DNA from: a virus
Strand: one strand, 5' to 3'
Virus record (IMG/VR): IMGVR_UViG_3300022916_000010
Location: 1-64,000 of that record
Length of the DNA: 64,000 nt
Every line of letters begins with the position of its first letter. Within the stretch, counting starts at the first letter, position 1. The translations under genes were made by a program, and so were the position numbers. The notes beneath the pieces are model-generated. The model was not told the origin of the DNA and ran no database searches. It saw nothing but the letters and a program-made list of their open reading frames with translations. Positions 1 through 5,678 of this stretch are shown here, one piece after another.

Positions 1-2
1 TT

Positions 3-203
3 CCTGAAATAGCATCGTTAATGCAGGGAACTGCTGACAATGAGGGAACTATAGAAGATGAACGTTTCATAGATTCTTTTGGAAATAATTTTAGATATTC
101 CAAGAATAATGCACCGTTGATTATATCTTATGGAGCAGATGGACAACCATCAACCGAAGATGATATTCGTAGCGATGATAGAAACATGAGATCAGGGAGA
201 TAA
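3..203 (+). CDS. C-terminal fragment of a GspG-like pseudopilin
   Basis: The reading frame is open from the left edge, so this is the 3' end of a longer gene. The last ~50 residues (FIDSFGNNFRYS, then ISYGADGQPSTEDDI) match the C-terminal pattern of type II secretion major pseudopilins: a D-x-[WF]-G-x-x-[FY]-x-Y segment followed by SYGADGQ and an acidic calcium-binding loop. The N-terminal prepilin helix would lie outside the window. In GspG this region forms the periplasmic calcium site. Such a gene is unexpected beside phage-like genes. Assignment rests on motif recall only. Confidence 0.55.
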   Translation, partial: PEIASLMQGTADNEGTIEDERFIDSFGNNFRYSKNNAPLIISYGADGQPSTEDDIRSDDRNMRSGR

Positions 204-214
204 AGGAATAAATT

Positions 215-622
215 ATGTGTTGCAAAATTTATGATAAAAGAACCAAAAGAGTTTTAAGAACTTTAAAAGAACATGGTGGCAAATGTATTATGTGGAAAGT
301 TCTATATAAGAAAACAATCATCGATGGCAAATGGGTTTTAATAGCTCCTTGGCGGGAGACACATTATGATTCTGGTTGGAATATTTCTGATCGGGAGAGT
401 AAAACATTAACTAAGTTTGAAAAGGCTAGTCACGAAATCCATCATGGTCTGCATGTCTTTACTAATAAGCCTAGTGCTATAAAATTTGCCCATACCTGGG
501 AAGTGGTTGTCCCTGTAGTAGTTTACAAAAAAGACTTTTTAGCAGCAGGCAAAAGTTACGATGCCGTATTTACTAAAATATTTATTAAAAAGAAAGATTT
601 TAACGAAGCATTACAAACATAA
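215..622 (+). CDS. MCL-family protein, copy 1 (unknown function)
   Basis: 135 residues. First of ten paralogues in the window. The shared layout is an N-terminal Met-Cys, then T-x-x-V-x-x-x-L with GG and MWK near residues 15-30, a Y-x-x-G-x-N-x-S-x-R segment near 55, GIHVYTN near 85, and a C-terminal VPV-x-V-x-x-KDF-x-AAG-x-x-x-DAVFTK block. This copy has MCC instead of MCL and GLHVFTN instead of GIHVYTN. No signal peptide or membrane helix. The invariant second-position Cys could become an N-terminal nucleophile after Met removal, which is speculation. SD AGGAATAA precedes the start. Confidence 0.8.
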   Translation: MCCKIYDKRTKRVLRTLKEHGGKCIMWKVLYKKTIIDGKWVLIAPWRETHYDSGWNISDRESKTLTKFEKASHEIHHGLHVFTNKPSAIKFAHTWEVVVPVVVYKKDFLAAGKSYDAVFTKIFIKKKDFNEALQT

Positions 623-627
623 TTAAA

Positions 628-1446
628 ATGACTAGAGATGAATTTAGACAATCTGTTTTTGAAAGAGATAACCACAAATGCGTTATATGCGGAAAAGATG
701 CGCAAGATGCTCATCATATCATAGAAAGACGTTTATGGGATGATGGCGGTTATCATTTAGATAACGGTGTCTCTTTGTGCGGATATCATCATATTGCGGC
801 TGAACAAACTCATCTTTCTTGTGAAGATTTAAGAATGGCTGCTGGCATCGAAAACGTAATTATTCCTTCTCATTTATATGACGAATATGAATATGATAAG
901 TGGGGAAATATTATGTTGCCAAGCGGAGAAAGATTAAAAGGAGAATTATTCTTTGATCATTCAGTACAAAAGATTTTAAAGCAAGGGAAAGTATTATATT
1001 TATTTTCTAAATATATTAAGTATCCTAGAACTTTACATTTGCCTTGGAGTCCTGGATTAACTAATGATGATCGACAATTAAAGTCTACAGAACACTTTGA
1101 AGGTAGAGAGGTCGTTGTGACCGTTAAAATGGACGGTGAGAACTGTCTTGACCAAGAAACTGAGTTAAATACGGATTTGGGAATAAAGAGCATACAAGAC
1201 GTTTGTGAGCAAAAAATAGATTGTAAAGTTTTATCTATGGATGCTGAAACTGGTCAGATTGAATACAAAAAAATTGATGGATTCTCTATCAATGAGAATA
1301 GTAAAAAAGAATGGTATGAAATTGAGTTAGAAGATGGCAGAATGATAAAAATAACGGGAGAACATAGAGTTTGGTTGCCTAATTTAAATTGTTATAGATG
1401 CGTCAAAGATTTATCAGAAAATGATGAATTTCTTATAAACGACTAA
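628..1446 (+). CDS. HNH-RNA ligase, N-terminal extein plus N-intein
   Basis: 272 residues. Residues ~1-60 form an HNH-type zinc domain (CVICGKD, DAHHIIE, LCGYHH). A nucleotidyltransferase follows, reaching motif I at K167-M-D-G-E-N172, where K167 is the expected AMP-accepting lysine. From C173 the sequence becomes an intein N-half: block A starts CLDQETE, and block B has TGEH near the end. The frame stops after ~100 intein residues. The partner half lies at 2513. Trans-splicing would join KMDGEN to CSMYKDYLHARS, the usual continuation in phage RNA ligases. No clear SD; translation may be coupled to the gene ending 6 nt upstream. Confidence 0.85.
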   Translation: MTRDEFRQSVFERDNHKCVICGKDAQDAHHIIERRLWDDGGYHLDNGVSLCGYHHIAAEQTHLSCEDLRMAAGIENVIIPSHLYDEYEYDKWGNIMLPSGERLKGELFFDHSVQKILKQGKVLYLFSKYIKYPRTLHLPWSPGLTNDDRQLKSTEHFEGREVVVTVKMDGENCLDQETELNTDLGIKSIQDVCEQKIDCKVLSMDAETGQIEYKKIDGFSINENSKKEWYEIELEDGRMIKITGEHRVWLPNLNCYRCVKDLSENDEFLIND

Positions 1447-1450
1447 TAAA

Positions 1451-1505
1451 ATAGAGGAATCTCCATTTTTATTGTTGAATAGTAATAAAAAGGAGATAAC
1501 TCTAT
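1451..1505 (+). promoter_or_regulatory. Hairpin burying the endonuclease SD and start
   Basis: ATAGAG (1451-1456) pairs with CTCTAT (1500-1505), TCTCC (1460-1464) with GGAGA (1492-1496), and TTTTTATT (1466-1473) with AATAAAAA (1484-1491). The stem contains both the SD (AAGGAG) and the first bases of the start codon at 1504. On read-through mRNA this should block translation of the endonuclease, as known for phage T4 homing endonuclease genes. The effect is inferred from complementarity. Confidence 0.75.
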
Positions 1506-2556
1506 GGAATGCTTTATATGTAAAGAACAAATTAACAAAAGAAATTCTCGTCATATTTATTTTTGTGCTAAAAAAAACAATATCAATTTAGATAAACAGG
1601 AATTAAGATTTAAACAAATATGTTTTGATAAGAAAAATATATTTGATAAAGAAGATTTTAAAAATAAATACATTAATGAGTTTTGGAGTTTAACAGATTT
1701 TTTACAAGAATATGGACTTAATTTTGTACAAAGTCAATTTTTATTAAAATATTTCGGCATTGATAAAAGGACCAAAAGAGAGGCAACGTCTACGATAAGG
1801 ACTAGACAAAAATATAAGAATACATGCGAAAAGAAATATGGTGTTGATAATGTTTCTAAATCAAAAGATATACAAGATAAAAAGAAACAAACTTTTTTGA
1901 AAAATTATGGAGTAGATAATATATGGAAGTCTGAAGAATATTATTCATGGTTGCATGACTATATGTTAGAGAATTACGGTAAAAAATCGCTTCCTAATAG
2001 ATATGGAAAAATGAATGATCACTGGCAAATAATTTCGCCAGAAGATAAAAAGATTAGGATGGATAAGTTACACGATGGATATAAAAAATATTGGAAAAAC
2101 TTATCAGATGAGCAAAAGAATATTATAATACAGAAAAGATGTAAAAACTTTGTTCATAATTTCTCTAGTAAGCTTGAAACAAGAATTTCTAATGTTTTAG
2201 AAGAACTTAATATCGGTTTTACTAGACAATTTTGGATAAATAGAAAAAGTTTCGATTTCAAAATAAATAAAACAAGAATAATTTTAGAAATTAATGGTGA
2301 CTATTGGCACGCTAATCCTGAAATTTATAAAAAAGATGATATTTTAAAGTTTCCTAATGGTATCATAAAAGCAGGAGAGGTTTGGAAAAAAGATTCTCTA
2401 AAAAATGCAATAGCAGAAAAATATAATTATTTTGTTATTTATATATGGGAAAAAGAGATGAAAGCCATTGATGATTGTGAGTTAATGGAATTATTATTAG
2501 ATAGGTTAAAAAATGTTGAAAAAAGTAAAAATCAAAAAAATAAAGAAAATATCTAA
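1504..2556 (+). CDS. Vsr-like homing endonuclease between intein halves
   Basis: 350 residues. It has an N-terminal zinc-binding motif (CFICKEQ...HIYFC) and two repeats of KKYGVDNVSKS / KNYGVDNIWKS, seen in phage DNA-binding endonuclease linkers. The C-terminal ~110 residues (SSKLETRISNVLEELNI, IILEINGDYWHANP, FVIYIWEKE) match the Vsr/EDxHD-type nuclease fold. Its position between split-intein halves is the known 'fractured gene' arrangement. Very AT-rich and lysine-rich compared with the ligase, consistent with independent mobility. The last 44 bases overlap the C-intein gene. Strong SD AAGGAG. Confidence 0.82.
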   Translation: MECFICKEQINKRNSRHIYFCAKKNNINLDKQELRFKQICFDKKNIFDKEDFKNKYINEFWSLTDFLQEYGLNFVQSQFLLKYFGIDKRTKREATSTIRTRQKYKNTCEKKYGVDNVSKSKDIQDKKKQTFLKNYGVDNIWKSEEYYSWLHDYMLENYGKKSLPNRYGKMNDHWQIISPEDKKIRMDKLHDGYKKYWKNLSDEQKNIIIQKRCKNFVHNFSSKLETRISNVLEELNIGFTRQFWINRKSFDFKINKTRIILEINGDYWHANPEIYKKDDILKFPNGIIKAGEVWKKDSLKNAIAEKYNYFVIYIWEKEMKAIDDCELMELLLDRLKNVEKSKNQKNKENI

Positions 2557-3124
2557 TAAATCAAAATTATATGATATATCCGTCAGTGGTAATAATAATT
2601 TTTTTGCCAATGGAATATTAGTACATAATTGTTCTATGTATAAAGACTATTTACACGCTCGATCTATTTTCGGAGCTTCTCATCCATCCAGAGGTTGGGT
2701 AAAGAATCTTCATTCTAAAATATCTTATGAGATTCCAGATGGTTGGAGATTCTGTGGAGAGAACCTATTTGCCAAACATTCTATTCACTATAAAAATCTA
2801 AAATCGTATTTTTATCTGTTTAGTATATGGAATGATAAGAATGAATGTTTGAGTTGGGATGATATGGTAGAATGGGCAGATGTTTTAGGGGTATCAGTTG
2901 TCCCTGAACTGTATAGAGGCATCTGGGACGTTGACAAGATAAAAGAGTTATTTGAAAAAGAACATAACAATGATGAATGTGAAGGATATGTTGTTAGACT
3001 GGTTGATAGTTTTTCGTATGGAGACTTCCAGAGATCATTAGCAAAATATGTAAGAGCCAATCATGTACAAACAAGTTGTCATTGGCGATATGAAAAGATT
3101 ATAAAAAATGGGATAGAAGAATAA
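2513..3124 (+). CDS. C-intein plus C-terminal RNA ligase extein
   Basis: 203 residues. Residues 1-39 are a C-intein: block F YDISVSGNNNFFANGILVHN, ending in the catalytic HN just before C40. C40 begins the C-extein CSMYKDYLHARS, which completes the ligase after KMDGEN. EGYVVR near residue 162 is the expected motif IV and LAKYVR just downstream the expected motif V lysine region. Joined with the 628-1446 product, the mature ligase would be about 336 residues. An SD-like GATAGG lies upstream inside the endonuclease gene, so translation is independent. Confidence 0.85.
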   Translation: MLKKVKIKKIKKISNKSKLYDISVSGNNNFFANGILVHNCSMYKDYLHARSIFGASHPSRGWVKNLHSKISYEIPDGWRFCGENLFAKHSIHYKNLKSYFYLFSIWNDKNECLSWDDMVEWADVLGVSVVPELYRGIWDVDKIKELFEKEHNNDECEGYVVRLVDSFSYGDFQRSLAKYVRANHVQTSCHWRYEKIIKNGIEE

Positions 3125-3570
3125 TGGCTAATCATGCTTGGGTGAAAACTCGTAAGAAAATTGATCCAGAACAAATTACTGAACTAATTAATAGGCTTAT
3201 TAAAGATAAGTTTAAAAATACTCTCACGGTAGAATACTCAGAAGATGGTTTTGCAGATCATGTCTGGACTATTAAATGTCCACAAATTAATGAGAGTAGA
3301 ATTTGCTGGCTAGAAGGCGAAAAACATTTTGAAATGAGACATGGTGGCGGCGGGAATTTTATTTGGTGGGTAGATCATTCTATCATTAATGAAGTAGCTC
3401 TGCAATTCGGGGGGAAGATATCGGATGAAGGCACAGATAAGAAAATAGCACCAAAAGAAAATCTTTATCCAACTTTTAAAGATTATCTAGATGTTGTATG
3501 GAGACATTTGGGTGGTTATACAGTTGCAATAATGCTAAAATTAGAATATATTCCCAAAGAGTTTAAATAA
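3124..3570 (+). CDS. Hypothetical protein, 148 aa
   Basis: Start overlaps the preceding stop by one base, so it is probably translationally coupled to the ligase C-half. Soluble, mixed alpha/beta composition, with a glycine patch RHGGGGNFIWW near residue 75. No family recognised. Confidence 0.7.
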   Translation: MANHAWVKTRKKIDPEQITELINRLIKDKFKNTLTVEYSEDGFADHVWTIKCPQINESRICWLEGEKHFEMRHGGGGNFIWWVDHSIINEVALQFGGKISDEGTDKKIAPKENLYPTFKDYLDVVWRHLGGYTVAIMLKLEYIPKEFK

Positions 3571-3582
3571 AGGATAATATAG

Positions 3583-3684
3583 ATGAAATTCATTGAATTG
3601 GTAGAAAAAAGAGTTTACGCTGAGATTAGTGGTGACTCAGAAGAAATGTCTAGCACCTTTCAGGATTTACTTCGACATGACTAA
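3583..3684 (+). CDS. Small hypothetical protein, 33 aa
   Basis: Begins MKFIELVEKRVY. An SD-like AAAGGATAATATAG precedes the ATG. Acidic and soluble. It may be a remnant of a larger protein. Confidence 0.4.
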   Translation: MKFIELVEKRVYAEISGDSEEMSSTFQDLLRHD

Positions 3685-3774
3685 AAAGGAAAGTCGGTTC
3701 AAAAGGTTCATGCGTTGGGCGTTGCCTTCTTGATCTCCCTGAAACAGCAGTTATTTTTTGGTGGAGTAATATAA

Positions 3775-3859
3775 GCTCCCTTGGCGGAATAAATGGCAGA
3801 CGCACAGGTTTTAGGCACCTGTACCTTCGGGTGTCCCGGTTCGATCCCGGGAGGGAGTA
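3775..3859 (+). tRNA. tRNA-Leu (anticodon UAG)
   Basis: Class II cloverleaf: acceptor GCTCCCT/AGGGAGT, anticodon stem CAGGT/ACCTG with loop TTTAGGC giving UAG, short variable arm (ACC TTCG GGT), T-arm CCCGG-TTCGATC-CCGGG. No encoded CCA. Confidence 0.92.
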
Positions 3860-3879
3860 TTAACAGTATGGAGACTAAA

Positions 3880-4278
3880 ATGAAAGAAATTAAAAAACAT
3901 CATTTGGTAGAAGAATTGGTAGCTTGGCTGAAGTTGTCTGATATTCCTGGTATTATATATGGTAGGGTTCCATTTACCTATCACCATGATTTTGTGAGAG
4001 GCAACGAAATGACTTCTACTGGTAATTCTATTACCAGGGCAGATGTTGCCAGAGATATACAAAAGATACAAAATAAATTTGGAGATGATCTGTATTATAA
4101 TCATCTTATTCTGGGGTGCATTTATCAACTGATGAGAAATAATTTGACTGCTTTTATGAAAGCGTTTTGTGAACTTGACGCTTTTAATGTTTTTGTCATG
4201 GAAGTGGTTGAGACTAACGATAATCTCCCTGAAGAGTTTTCCAATTTTGAGTATGGAGGCGAAAGCGAAGAAAGTTGA
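3880..4278 (+). CDS. Hypothetical protein, 132 aa
   Basis: Start at MKEIKKHHLVEELVAW chosen because GGAG lies 7 nt upstream; the longer frame runs through tRNA-Leu. Mostly helical and acidic toward the C-terminus (GGESEES). No family recognised. It is the last gene before the Y RNA array promoter. Confidence 0.65.
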   Translation: MKEIKKHHLVEELVAWLKLSDIPGIIYGRVPFTYHHDFVRGNEMTSTGNSITRADVARDIQKIQNKFGDDLYYNHLILGCIYQLMRNNLTAFMKAFCELDAFNVFVMEVVETNDNLPEEFSNFEYGGESEES

Positions 4279-4288
4279 AAAAAAGTTG

Positions 4289-4317
4289 TTGCGTTTCTGA
4301 TAACGCGATACTATAAT
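4289..4317 (+). promoter_or_regulatory. Sigma-70-type promoter of the Y RNA array
   Basis: TTGCGT (4289-4294), a 17-nt spacer, TATAAT (4312-4317). The predicted transcription start near 4323-4325 coincides with the 5' base of the first Y RNA stem. The same TATAATATA extended element occurs at 27.3 and 32.6 kb. Confidence 0.75.
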
Positions 4318-4322
4318 ATAAC

Positions 4323-4389
4323 ATCGGGTCGAAGTTTGTAGGTTATCATATAGAGAATGAAAGCCCCCTACGGACAAACCTAATCCGAT
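4323..4389 (+). ncRNA. Y RNA-like gene Y1 (short form)
   Basis: Terminal stem ATCGGGT/ATCCGAT (7 bp) is followed on the 5' side by the Ro60-recognition signature CGAA, a helix (GTTTGT/ACAAAC), then GGTTATCA. This matches the 5' half of vertebrate Y RNAs (GGUCCGAAG then GUUAUC). The 3' strand has CCTA where the other copies have ACTT, so it is the most divergent of the array. No tRNA module between the strands. It sits at the promoter's predicted start site. Confidence 0.7.
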
Positions 4390-4395
4390 TTATAA

Positions 4396-4492
4396 GAAGA
4401 TGTAGCTCAATTGGCAGAGCGCAAGGGCAAAAAAGGTTGTTGGGACTAAGGATTAGCCCTTGAGGTTGTTGGTTCGAATCCAGCGGTCTTCG
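4396..4492 (+). tRNA. tRNA-like RNA with oversized anticodon loop
   Basis: Acceptor GAAGAT/GTCTTC (a G-G mismatch at 7:66), U8-A9, D-arm GCTC-AATTGGCA-GAGC, T-arm GTTGG-TTCGAAT-CCAGC. The anticodon stem CAAGG/CCTTG, extendable to CAAGGGC/GCCCTTG, closes a loop of about 30 nt instead of 7. No functional anticodon can be assigned. It could be an RNA decoy, a tRNA with a tiny insertion, or a tRNA mimic related to the adjacent Y RNAs. Too short an insertion for a self-splicing intron. Confidence 0.6.
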
Positions 4493-4495
4493 TTT

Positions 4496-4663
4496 AATAT
4501 GAGGCGGCTCTTTCTTTTCATAAAGTTTGTTTTATTGCAAAGTTGAGTCGGTTTGGTTTGTATCGTAGGCTCCTTACCAGGAGAGAACAGTTGACAGGAG
4601 CCGATGTAAGGTTTGGATAATAGGTTTCAGGTTTTTTAATTTTTCCTAGAGCCGCCTCATATT
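4496..4663 (+). ncRNA. Orphan structured RNA with a 15-bp terminal stem
   Basis: The 15-base arm at 4496-4510 (AATATGAGGCGGCTC) pairs perfectly with 4649-4663. The interior has GGCTCC (4568-4573) pairing with GGAGCC (4597-4602), with flanking ATC/GAT. No reading frame of note. It lies within the Y RNA array and probably on the same transcript. No Rfam-like family recognised. Confidence 0.55.
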
Positions 4664-4679
4664 ATCTTTTGAAGAAATG

Positions 4680-4732
4680 ATCTCGAATTTTCTTCTCCCG
4701 TCTATATGACGGTGTAGGAACCGAGATTTTTT
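4680..4732 (+). terminator. Probable Rho-independent terminator
   Basis: ATCTCG (4680-4685) pairs with CGAGAT (4722-4727) and encloses a second hairpin CCGTC-TATAT-GACGG. Six T residues follow immediately. It would end the transcript holding Y1, the tRNA-like RNA and the orphan RNA. Confidence 0.55.
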
Positions 4733-4799
4733 AAAGGGCCGAATTTAATAGTTTATCATCAAAGGGATAAAAATAACTATTAATAATAACTTGCCTTTT
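4733..4799 (+). ncRNA. Y RNA-like gene Y2 (short form)
   Basis: Stem AAAGGGC/GCCTTTT, 5' CGAA, helix AATAGTT/AACTATT, loop-proximal TTTATCA and 3' ACTTGCC. The 5' GGCCGAA...GTTTATCA and 3' ACTTGCC pair reproduces the Ro60-binding signature. The 3' strand ends in T5, so it could also act as its own terminator. No tRNA module. Confidence 0.78.
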
Positions 4800-4812
4800 T
4801 GTTTTAGAATGG

Positions 4813-4862
4813 AGGTCAGCCGGTTCGCTACCGGGCGTTTGATACCTAACGTCAAAAGACCT
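4813..4862 (+). ncRNA. Compact three-way junction with a T-arm-like hairpin
   Basis: AGGTC/GACCT (4813-4817/4858-4862) encloses CCGG-TTCGCTA-CCGG, which has a T-loop-like 7-nt loop, and a second hairpin GCGTT/AACGT. It lies between Y2 and Y3 and may be a degenerate tRNA-like module. Supported only by local complementarity. Confidence 0.4.
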
Positions 4863-4895
4863 ATAAATAAAAAAATAGGTATTAACTTAGAAAGT

Positions 4896-4975
4896 AAAGG
4901 GTCGAAGTTGATAGTTTATCAATTATGATTTAAGAGATCAAAACCAATAAAACTATTAACGTAAACTTATCCTTT
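4896..4975 (+). ncRNA. Y RNA-like gene Y3 (short form)
   Basis: Terminal stem AAAGGGT/ATCCTTT, then CGAA, helix TTGATAGTT/AACTATTAA-type pairing, TTTATCA, and 3' AACTTATCC. 80 nt. The internal part (ATTATGATTTAAGAGATC and onward) is AT-rich with no tRNA elements. Confidence 0.78.
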
Positions 4976-4993
4976 TATATAAAATAGAAAAAT

Positions 4994-5061
4994 AAAGGGC
5001 CGAATTTCGATAGCTTATCACTTTTAATGATCACTACGCTATTGACACTAACTTGCCTTTT
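4994..5061 (+). ncRNA. Y RNA-like gene Y4 (short form)
   Basis: Terminal stem AAAGGGC/GCCTTTT, 5' CGAA, helix GATAGC / GCTATT-type, TTATCA, 3' AACTTGCC followed by a T tract. Near-identical ends to Y2, with a different loop. Confidence 0.78.
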
Positions 5062-5129
5062 TTTATAAACTGTGACGACTCGTTCGGAAATGTATTGGTG
5101 TAAGAGGGCGTCGGGTGCTTAAAAAAGGA

Positions 5130-5167
5130 TAAGTTGCTTAATATTAATTTGTTAGGCAACTTATTTT
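5130..5167 (+). terminator. Rho-independent terminator between Y4 and Y5
   Basis: ATAAGTTGC pairs with GCAACTTAT, with TTTTTT following. It separates the short Y RNAs from the tRNA-like Y RNAs, so Y5-Y7 probably have another transcription start or depend on read-through. The 5062-5129 stretch upstream holds no gene; it contains a weak GACG/CGTC pairing only. Confidence 0.7.
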
Positions 5168-5185
5168 TTGCTTTAAAAGAAAATA

Positions 5186-5313
5186 ACTGGGTCGAATGGA
5201 TATGGTTTATCACTTTTAATGAGAAGGTTATGGGTTCGATTCCCATTGTCGTTACAATGTAGCGACATAGCTCAATTGGCAGAGCATTATACCATTCCAA
5301 CAACTTACCTAGT
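5186..5313 (+). ncRNA. Y RNA-like gene Y5 with permuted tRNA module
   Basis: Ro-binding ends: ACTGGGT (5186-5192)/ACCTAGT (5307-5313), CGAA opposite ACTT, then GGTTTATCA. Between them, in order: T-arm ATGGG-TTCGATT-CCCAT (5230-5246), acceptor 3' strand TGTCGTT (5247-5253), 7-nt loop ACAATGT, acceptor 5' strand AGCGACA (5261-5267), U8-A9, D-arm GCTC-AATTGGCA-GAGC (5270-5285). This is a circularly permuted tRNA: the acceptor ends are joined by a loop, and the Ro stem replaces the anticodon arm. The architecture agrees with bacterial YrlA RNAs, which mimic tRNA. Confidence 0.88.
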
Positions 5314-5351
5314 ATTTTATAAAAATATAAGGGATAAAAAAGAAGAAAATA

Positions 5352-5484
5352 ACTGGGTCGAATGTATTGGTTTATCAACCGGAACTGAAGGTTGTAGGTT
5401 CGAATCCTGCTATATCGGCAAAGCCGGTATATAGCTCAACGGCAGAGCGTCAGTAATATCAACCATACTAATAACTTACCTAGT
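5352..5484 (+). ncRNA. Y RNA-like gene Y6 with permuted tRNA module
   Basis: Ends ACTGGGT/ACCTAGT as in Y5. T-arm GTAGG-TTCGAAT-CCTGC (5394-5410), acceptor TATATCG/CGGTATA (5411-5417/5425-5431) closed by GCAAAGC, U8-A9, D-arm GCTC-AACGGCA-GAGC. The module sequence differs from Y5 and Y7 while the fold is kept, so these look like functional paralogues and not recent copies. Confidence 0.88.
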
Positions 5485-5504
5485 ATTTTATATAGAAGAA
5501 CATA

Positions 5505-5633
5505 ACTGGGTCGAAGGCATTGGGTTATCCATAAACCCCAAAATCAGGTTTGATTCCTGGTGTCGTCGCAATAGCGGCGATATAGTTTAATGATAGAACG
5601 GGGGCATATAACCATGCTACTAACTTACCTAGT
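5505..5633 (+). ncRNA. Y RNA-like gene Y7 with permuted tRNA module
   Basis: Ends ACTGGGT/ACCTAGT; T-arm TCAGG-TTTGATT-CCTGG (5544-5560), acceptor TGTCGTC/GGCGATA (5561-5567/5576-5582) closed by GCAATAGC, U8-A9, D-arm GTTT-AATGATA-GAAC. Lies 45 nt upstream of the Ro60 start codon, the usual bacterial neighbour arrangement. Confidence 0.87.
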
Positions 5634-5678
5634 AATTTATAAAAATTTTGGGATATAACTATAAAAGGGAGATGAAAA

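Noticed and set aside
3793-3880. Upstream-extended start of the 3880 gene.
   Set aside because: The extension is entirely tRNA-Leu sequence; the ATG at 3880 has its own SD.
3811-4377. Long minus-strand frame of ~190 codons.
   Set aside because: It covers tRNA-Leu, a supported + strand gene and the Y RNA promoter. No minus-strand gene in the window has a convincing SD or family motif; all long minus frames are shadows.
5219-5434. Small protein-coding frame within the Y RNA array (and the opposite-strand frame at 5034-5378).
   Set aside because: It runs through conserved tRNA-like RNA modules, lacks an SD and its product has no protein-like features.
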